From: Phycisphaerae bacterium
GTDB taxonomy: Bacteria > Planctomycetota > Phycisphaerae > UBA1845 > JAFGLZ01
DNA: 64,000 bases
Assembly: GCA_016927755.1 (NCBI GenBank)
Contig: JAFGLZ010000010.1
Span: forward strand, 44,053-108,052
Direction of reading: 5' to 3'
The translations under genes and the position numbers were made by a program. The first letter of the stretch is position 1, and every line of letters begins with the position of its first letter. The notes under the pieces are model-generated. The model was given only the letters and a program-made list of their open reading frames with translations, was not told where the DNA came from and ran no database searches. Below are positions 60,299 through 64,000 of the stretch, piece by piece.

Positions 60299-61840
60299 AT
60301 GCGCCACGGACAAGACATCGCGCCGGGCGGGCGCATCCCGCTTCGCTGCCGCATCGCGACGACCCTGATCGTGCTGGCCGTGCTCGGCCTTCATCCCCCG
60401 GCACGTGCCGAGAAGAGCCCCTTCGACTGGGCTTTCGTCCGCCTCGACTACGCTCGAAGAGAGAAGGCTCAGCAGTTGCGGCGCTTCTGCGACCGCATCC
60501 ACGCGCTGGCCGAACAGGCCCGCCGGGACGACGTGCTGATAAAATTCTTCCAGGCCAATCGTCATTACAGCGAGTTGACCCGGCAGACACCGGCGACGAA
60601 AGAGCTCGAGCGGAAGATCGCGGAATTCCGTGGCGTGCTCGACCCCTACTACATCGAAAACTACCTCGCCTTCTACGACATCCTCTTCGTCGATACGCAA
60701 GGACGTGTCTTCTACACCATTCGCAAGGAATCTGACATCCTCGAGAACCTCTTCCAAAACACCAACTCCCCCACGCCGCTCACCCGGTGTTTGCGAGAGA
60801 ACCCGCAACAGGAAACCTTCATCGACTTCCACTACTACGGCGTTTCGGACGAGCCCGCCGGCTTCTTCATCGAGCCGATTCACGTCGACGGGACGCATCT
60901 CGGCTGGCTCGTGTTGCAGTGCGCCCTCAACAAGATCAATTCCCTCTTCGCCGGTGATGAGCAGATGGGCCAGACCGGCGAGGCATTCGTGGTCAACCGC
61001 GACGGGTGCATGTTGACCGAATCCAACTTCCAGGGCGATTCCACCATCCTGCGAAAACGCCTGGACGGCCGAAACGTCCAAGCCAAGTTCGCCGCCGGAC
61101 AAGGACACCTGACCGTCACCGACTACCGGGGCTTCACCGCGCTGACCTCCTTCGAGGTATTCGACTTCCTCAATACGAAGTGGCTTGTCGTGGCGAAGGT
61201 CGATGAAGCCCAGATCATCACGGAGCACTTCATGCGGCACAGACGGTACTACGCCGACGTGCTCCTCCGACATCTCACGAATCACCCCCTCCAGCCCGGC
61301 AGGAAGCCATTCCCGAAAGAGAAACAGAGGGTGTTGCGCGTCGACATCGACGAGTTCCTCAAGGCCGGCCACGGTGAGCTGCTCAAAACCCTCGGCGTGT
61401 CCACGTGCACGGGACTGATCGCGACCTATCCCGGAAAGTTCGGTTACCTCGCCCACATCAGCCCCCTCGACAAGGCCTACGGCGGCAACGCGACGGACCT
61501 GATGGGCTCGCTCCTGAAAAAGATAAAAACCTACGACATCTACAAGTTCGAAAGGCCTCGCGTGCGATTCATGATCATCGCCAATCACTTCAAGAGCATG
61601 CCGGCCATCATCGATAGGCTCGTCGACGAAGGCTTCCTGCTCCCCCAAATCAGCGTCATGTATCGCCCCTCCGCCCGACGCGCCGACATCACCTACGACT
61701 ACTCCAAGGACCGCATCCTCGTCGAGTGGTTGCTCGAAGGCGACTCGCCCAAGAGGCACATCCAGCAGGCCGACGATGCACACAACCTCGGCGACGTCGT
61801 GCGACAGGCGATCCGCTCCGAAGATGAGCCCAAGCCGTAA
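60299..61840 (+). CDS. exported Cache-domain protein with CheD-like C-terminal domain
   Basis: A 513-residue protein. A signal peptide or N-terminal anchor (ATTLIVLAVLGLHPPARA) is followed by a double-Cache-like sensor (about 50-310: LAFYDILFVDTQGRVFYTIRK, GQTGEAFVVNRDGCMLTES). The C-terminal domain (about 350-470) contains STCTGLIATYPGKFGYLAHISP, the Cys-x(15)-His arrangement of CheD-type deamidases, with Cys370 and His386. CheD normally deamidates chemoreceptors in the cytoplasm, but here no second membrane segment is seen, so the domain would face outwards. ATG 60299 has GGAGG 6 bases upstream. No kinase is fused or adjacent. The CheD assignment is by motif only. Confidence 0.7.
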   Translation: MRHGQDIAPGGRIPLRCRIATTLIVLAVLGLHPPARAEKSPFDWAFVRLDYARREKAQQLRRFCDRIHALAEQARRDDVLIKFFQANRHYSELTRQTPATKELERKIAEFRGVLDPYYIENYLAFYDILFVDTQGRVFYTIRKESDILENLFQNTNSPTPLTRCLRENPQQETFIDFHYYGVSDEPAGFFIEPIHVDGTHLGWLVLQCALNKINSLFAGDEQMGQTGEAFVVNRDGCMLTESNFQGDSTILRKRLDGRNVQAKFAAGQGHLTVTDYRGFTALTSFEVFDFLNTKWLVVAKVDEAQIITEHFMRHRRYYADVLLRHLTNHPLQPGRKPFPKEKQRVLRVDIDEFLKAGHGELLKTLGVSTCTGLIATYPGKFGYLAHISPLDKAYGGNATDLMGSLLKKIKTYDIYKFERPRVRFMIIANHFKSMPAIIDRLVDEGFLLPQISVMYRPSARRADITYDYSKDRILVEWLLEGDSPKRHIQQADDAHNLGDVVRQAIRSEDEPKP

Positions 61841-62425
61841 AGCTTCTGACTTCGCCTGGGAATGCACGGCCCGATCGCGCGGAACGTCGACACCGCCATT
61901 CCAGGCGCCAAACGCGCCACACGCGACCTCGCTCGCCTCGAGCCGTTCGGCACGCTTGCCCTTCTTCCTCTGCGATCGTTACACGTCTCTCTTGGCCCTT
62001 CCTTCACTTCCTGCCCCATACGTTGACCCCGCGGCCGAAATCGAGAAGGATACGCGTCGGTTGTCGGTCTGTTCGGTTTGCCGGGGCTAGGATGTGCTCG
62101 AGCTGATCTTCGCATTGGCTGCAGCGCCGCTGTTGATTGCCTGGGCAACACCTCGCGGCGCCAAGTCGGTTCTTCGAATCCCGAATCGAGCGAGCCGGGC
62201 TGTCATCAGTCGCGCGTCCAAACGCTTAATAGGGAAGATGAAAGAACGCCGGGTGCGCGCCGTTCTGTCGGACTCCGGTCCGCGCCTGGAAATGGGCGGC
62301 AACCTGAATCCTGTGCCGTCGGCGAATGGCCCGCGGACGGGGTCCACGACGGTCACCGTCGCCGACGGTGCGATGCCTTATCGACCGGGCGAGGGGGAGT
62401 AGGACTCTTGACAACGAAGCCGCCC
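61841..62425. other. unassigned intergenic region before the MFS gene
   Basis: About 585 bases. An in-frame extension of the MFS reading frame covers part of it (from 62078) but has no homology seen and no start signal. No RNA family, terminator or repeat was recognised. GAGGGGGAG at 62390-62398 could serve a TTG start at 62408. Confidence 0.4.
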
Positions 62426-63943
62426 ATGTCGCACACGCAGCGAGAAACCGACGCACAGGCCTCGCCGTCGTCGGGCAAGTGGGGCGTCATGCTGGGCGTC
62501 GGCCTGAGCATCTTCATGGGGACGCTCGATGCGACGATCGTCAACGTCTCGCTCCCGACCCTCGTCGATGCGCTCCACACCGACTTCGCGACGGTTCAGT
62601 GGGTGATCCTCGCATATGTGCTCGTGCTGACGTCGCTGATGCTGGGCGTGGCCCGCCTCGGCGACATGTGGGGAAAGCGGAGACTGTTCACCTGCGGCAT
62701 CTGCGTGTTCACCCTCGGCTCCCTGCTGTGCGCAATCAGCCCGAGCATCGGTTGGCTGGTGGCGTTTCGAACGATCCAGGGCATCGGCGCCGCCATGACG
62801 CAGGCCCTCGGAACCGCGATCGTTACCGAGGCATTTCCCTCCTCGGAGCGAGGACGCGCCCTCGGCATCATTGGGAGCGTCGTGTCGGTGGGGCTGGCGA
62901 TGGGACCGCCCCTGGGTGGGCTCATGATCGGCGCGCTCGGGTGGCGATCGGTCTTCATGGTCAACGTCCCCATCGGCGTCATCGCCATCACGGCCACCCT
63001 CCGGTTCGTGCCCGCAACCGCGCCGGCTCGATCCGGGCAGCGATTCGACCTGGCCGGGGCGGCGATCATGTTCGTGACCCTCGCGTGCTACGCCTTGGGC
63101 ATGACGCTCGGACAGCGGGAGGGCTTCGGCTACGGGCCGGTGCCGGTCTCCTTCTTCGTGGCCGTCGTCGGACTTCTCGCCTTCATCCTCCTCCAGAAGC
63201 GACTCGCCCAGCCCATGGTGGACCTGACGCTCTTTCGCGACGTCTTCTTCGGAATCAACCTGCTCATGGCGTGGTTGGTCTTCATCGTCGTCGGCGGAAC
63301 GTTCCTTCTGCCGTTCTTCCTCGCCCTCGTGAAGGGCTACGATCCTGAGACCGTCGGACTCCTGATGATGGTGGTGCCCGTCAGCATGGGACTCGTTGCC
63401 CCAGCCGCCGGCTCGCTCTCGGATCGATTCGGACCCAAACTCATCAGCCTGATCGGTCTCATCGTCATCGTGGCCGGATGCCTCGCCGTCGCCTCCTTGC
63501 GCCAGGAGGTCGGTGCCCTGGGCTGCGTGGCACGCTTCGCCCCCCTCGGCATCGGCATGGGACTCTTCCAATCGCCCAATAACAGCGCCGTCATGGGCGC
63601 CGTGAGCCGCGATCGCCTGGGCCTGGCCTCGGGGTTGCTCGCGCTATCACGAACGCTCGGAAGCATGACCGGAATCCCATTGTGCGGCCTGATCTTCACC
63701 TCGCATGTCGCGGCCGCCGCGAACCGGCCCGATCTGACCCGCGTGACCACCGCCCCGCCCCAAGCACTCGTGGCCGGATTGGCCGGAACGTACCACATCG
63801 CCGCCCTCATTGTGGCAGGCTCGACGCTACTCGCGGCCGTGGTCCTCTGGATAGCCAGACGTAGAGCGGCCATCGAGCCAAAACGCGTAGAAATGTCCGT
63901 GCATGAGTCCGCGCCACCGATAGGGGTAGGAAGGACCGGTTGA
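62426..63943 (+). CDS. DHA2/EmrB-QacA-type MFS efflux transporter, 3' end altered by intron
   Basis: A 505-residue protein with about fourteen membrane segments. GTLDATIVNVSLPTL in TM1 is the drug:H+ antiporter-2 motif D1. RLGDMWGKRRLF is the MFS motif A, and GIGAAMTQALGTAIVTEAFP with GIIGSVVSVGLAMGPPLGG is the antiporter motif C. Such proteins expel drugs or toxic metabolites. The C-terminal cytosolic tail after the last helix ends in eight codons lying within the group II intron sequence, so the original tail has been replaced but all helices remain. The start is uncertain: ATG 62426 is given; TTG 62408, with GGGGGAG upstream, is equally plausible. Confidence 0.9.
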   Translation: MSHTQRETDAQASPSSGKWGVMLGVGLSIFMGTLDATIVNVSLPTLVDALHTDFATVQWVILAYVLVLTSLMLGVARLGDMWGKRRLFTCGICVFTLGSLLCAISPSIGWLVAFRTIQGIGAAMTQALGTAIVTEAFPSSERGRALGIIGSVVSVGLAMGPPLGGLMIGALGWRSVFMVNVPIGVIAITATLRFVPATAPARSGQRFDLAGAAIMFVTLACYALGMTLGQREGFGYGPVPVSFFVAVVGLLAFILLQKRLAQPMVDLTLFRDVFFGINLLMAWLVFIVVGGTFLLPFFLALVKGYDPETVGLLMMVVPVSMGLVAPAAGSLSDRFGPKLISLIGLIVIVAGCLAVASLRQEVGALGCVARFAPLGIGMGLFQSPNNSAVMGAVSRDRLGLASGLLALSRTLGSMTGIPLCGLIFTSHVAAAANRPDLTRVTTAPPQALVAGLAGTYHIAALIVAGSTLLAAVVLWIARRRAAIEPKRVEMSVHESAPPIGVGRTG

Positions 63944-64000
63944 GTTCCCGGTCCCTCCCCCCTCCGAACCGTACGTGCGGTTTTCCCGCATACGGCTCTC
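63919..64000 (-). mobile_element. group II intron, 3' end (domains V and VI), continues beyond window
   Basis: Read on the minus strand, 63998-63966 is a 33-nt domain V: GAGCCGTATGCGG, a GAAA loop, then ACCGC and ACGTACGGTTC, with the AGC triad and a 2-nt bulge. Next comes domain VI (GGGACCGG pairing with CCGGTCC, then TTCCTACCCCTAT with a candidate branch A). The intron would end near 63919. Its catalytic upstream part and any reverse transcriptase lie past position 64000. It is antisense to the MFS gene and interrupts its 3' end. The short CTACCCCTAT end suggests a bacterial class C type, but this is tentative. Confidence 0.82.

Noticed and set aside
62221..62300. Possible cobalamin riboswitch (AATAGGGAA-like stretch) before the MFS gene
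   Set aside because: Only that short piece matches. The conserved GGTGxAAxTCC segment and the B12 box are absent, and an efflux pump is an unlikely target.
1..64000. CRISPR arrays, tRNA and rRNA genes
   Set aside because: No regularly spaced direct-repeat array and no cloverleaf or rRNA sequence was recognised by reading. A tRNAscan or Infernal run would settle the RNA question.

Overview
The window is high-GC chromosomal DNA that looks planctomycetal (PVC superphylum), probably from an organism that degrades polysaccharides and can live without oxygen. The lineage is inferred from several features: an oversized leucyl-tRNA synthetase, dense arrays of exported glycoside hydrolases and a sulfatase, NPCBM-type modules fused to GH36 enzymes, a PduT/PduS redox pair, an ADP-forming acyl-CoA synthetase, and no TonB/SusCD partners. 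No rRNA, tRNA, CRISPR array or intact transposase gene was seen.

Layout, left half. 1-3.2 kb: an Nramp-like transporter divergent from a GH57 amylase. 3.4-7.9 kb: a tight four-gene redox operon (PreA-like FMN/Fe-S protein, PreT/GltD-like flavoprotein, PduS-like Fe-S flavoprotein, PduT-like microcompartment protein) with no other shell gene beside it. 8.3-9.5 kb: a metzincin lipoprotein. 9.6-14.2 kb: leuS, preceded by a leader peptide with seven leucine codons in eleven and mutually exclusive antiterminator/terminator hairpins (a ribosome-mediated attenuator), then a CPBP-family membrane protein. 14.4-17.4 kb: a TRAP transporter (dctP-dctQ-dctM). 17.8-21.3 kb: a CDP-alcohol phosphotransferase, galE and threonine synthase, among copies of a hairpin repeat family.

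Glycan locus, 21.6-44.5 kb. Ten genes for exported proteins lie on the minus strand around one plus-strand FCD-type GntR regulator. Three are GH36-type alpha-galactosidase homologues. Five are built by mixing three modules: A, a beta-helix; B, a beta-propeller; and C, a GH29 alpha-L-fucosidase. They occur as A-C, B-C, A-B, A alone and B alone. A LamG protein and a secreted protein of unknown function complete the set. The GntR gene and the eight-gene run fire from face-to-face promoters whose -10 elements share one 19-bp palindrome, which predicts a single on/off switch. The likely target is a fucose- and galactose-containing, possibly sulfated, glycan.

Acyl-CoA and signalling locus, 44.6-57 kb. 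A PAS/sigma-54 activator is followed by two palindromic upstream sites and a candidate -24/-12 promoter that drive a NifX-like protein, an ADP-forming acyl-CoA synthetase, a CoA-transferase fused to a GNAT domain and a TauE-type permease. Next come a sensor kinase, a lone receiver, a DASS-family anion transporter and a receiver-CBS protein. This suggests regulated organic-acid or acetate metabolism and transport.

Right end, 57-64 kb: a tandem 93-bp repeat, a sulfatase, a DegT-family PLP enzyme, an exported Cache-CheD-like protein, a drug-efflux MFS transporter, and the 3' end (domains V and VI) of a minus-strand group II intron that supplies the last codons of the MFS gene.
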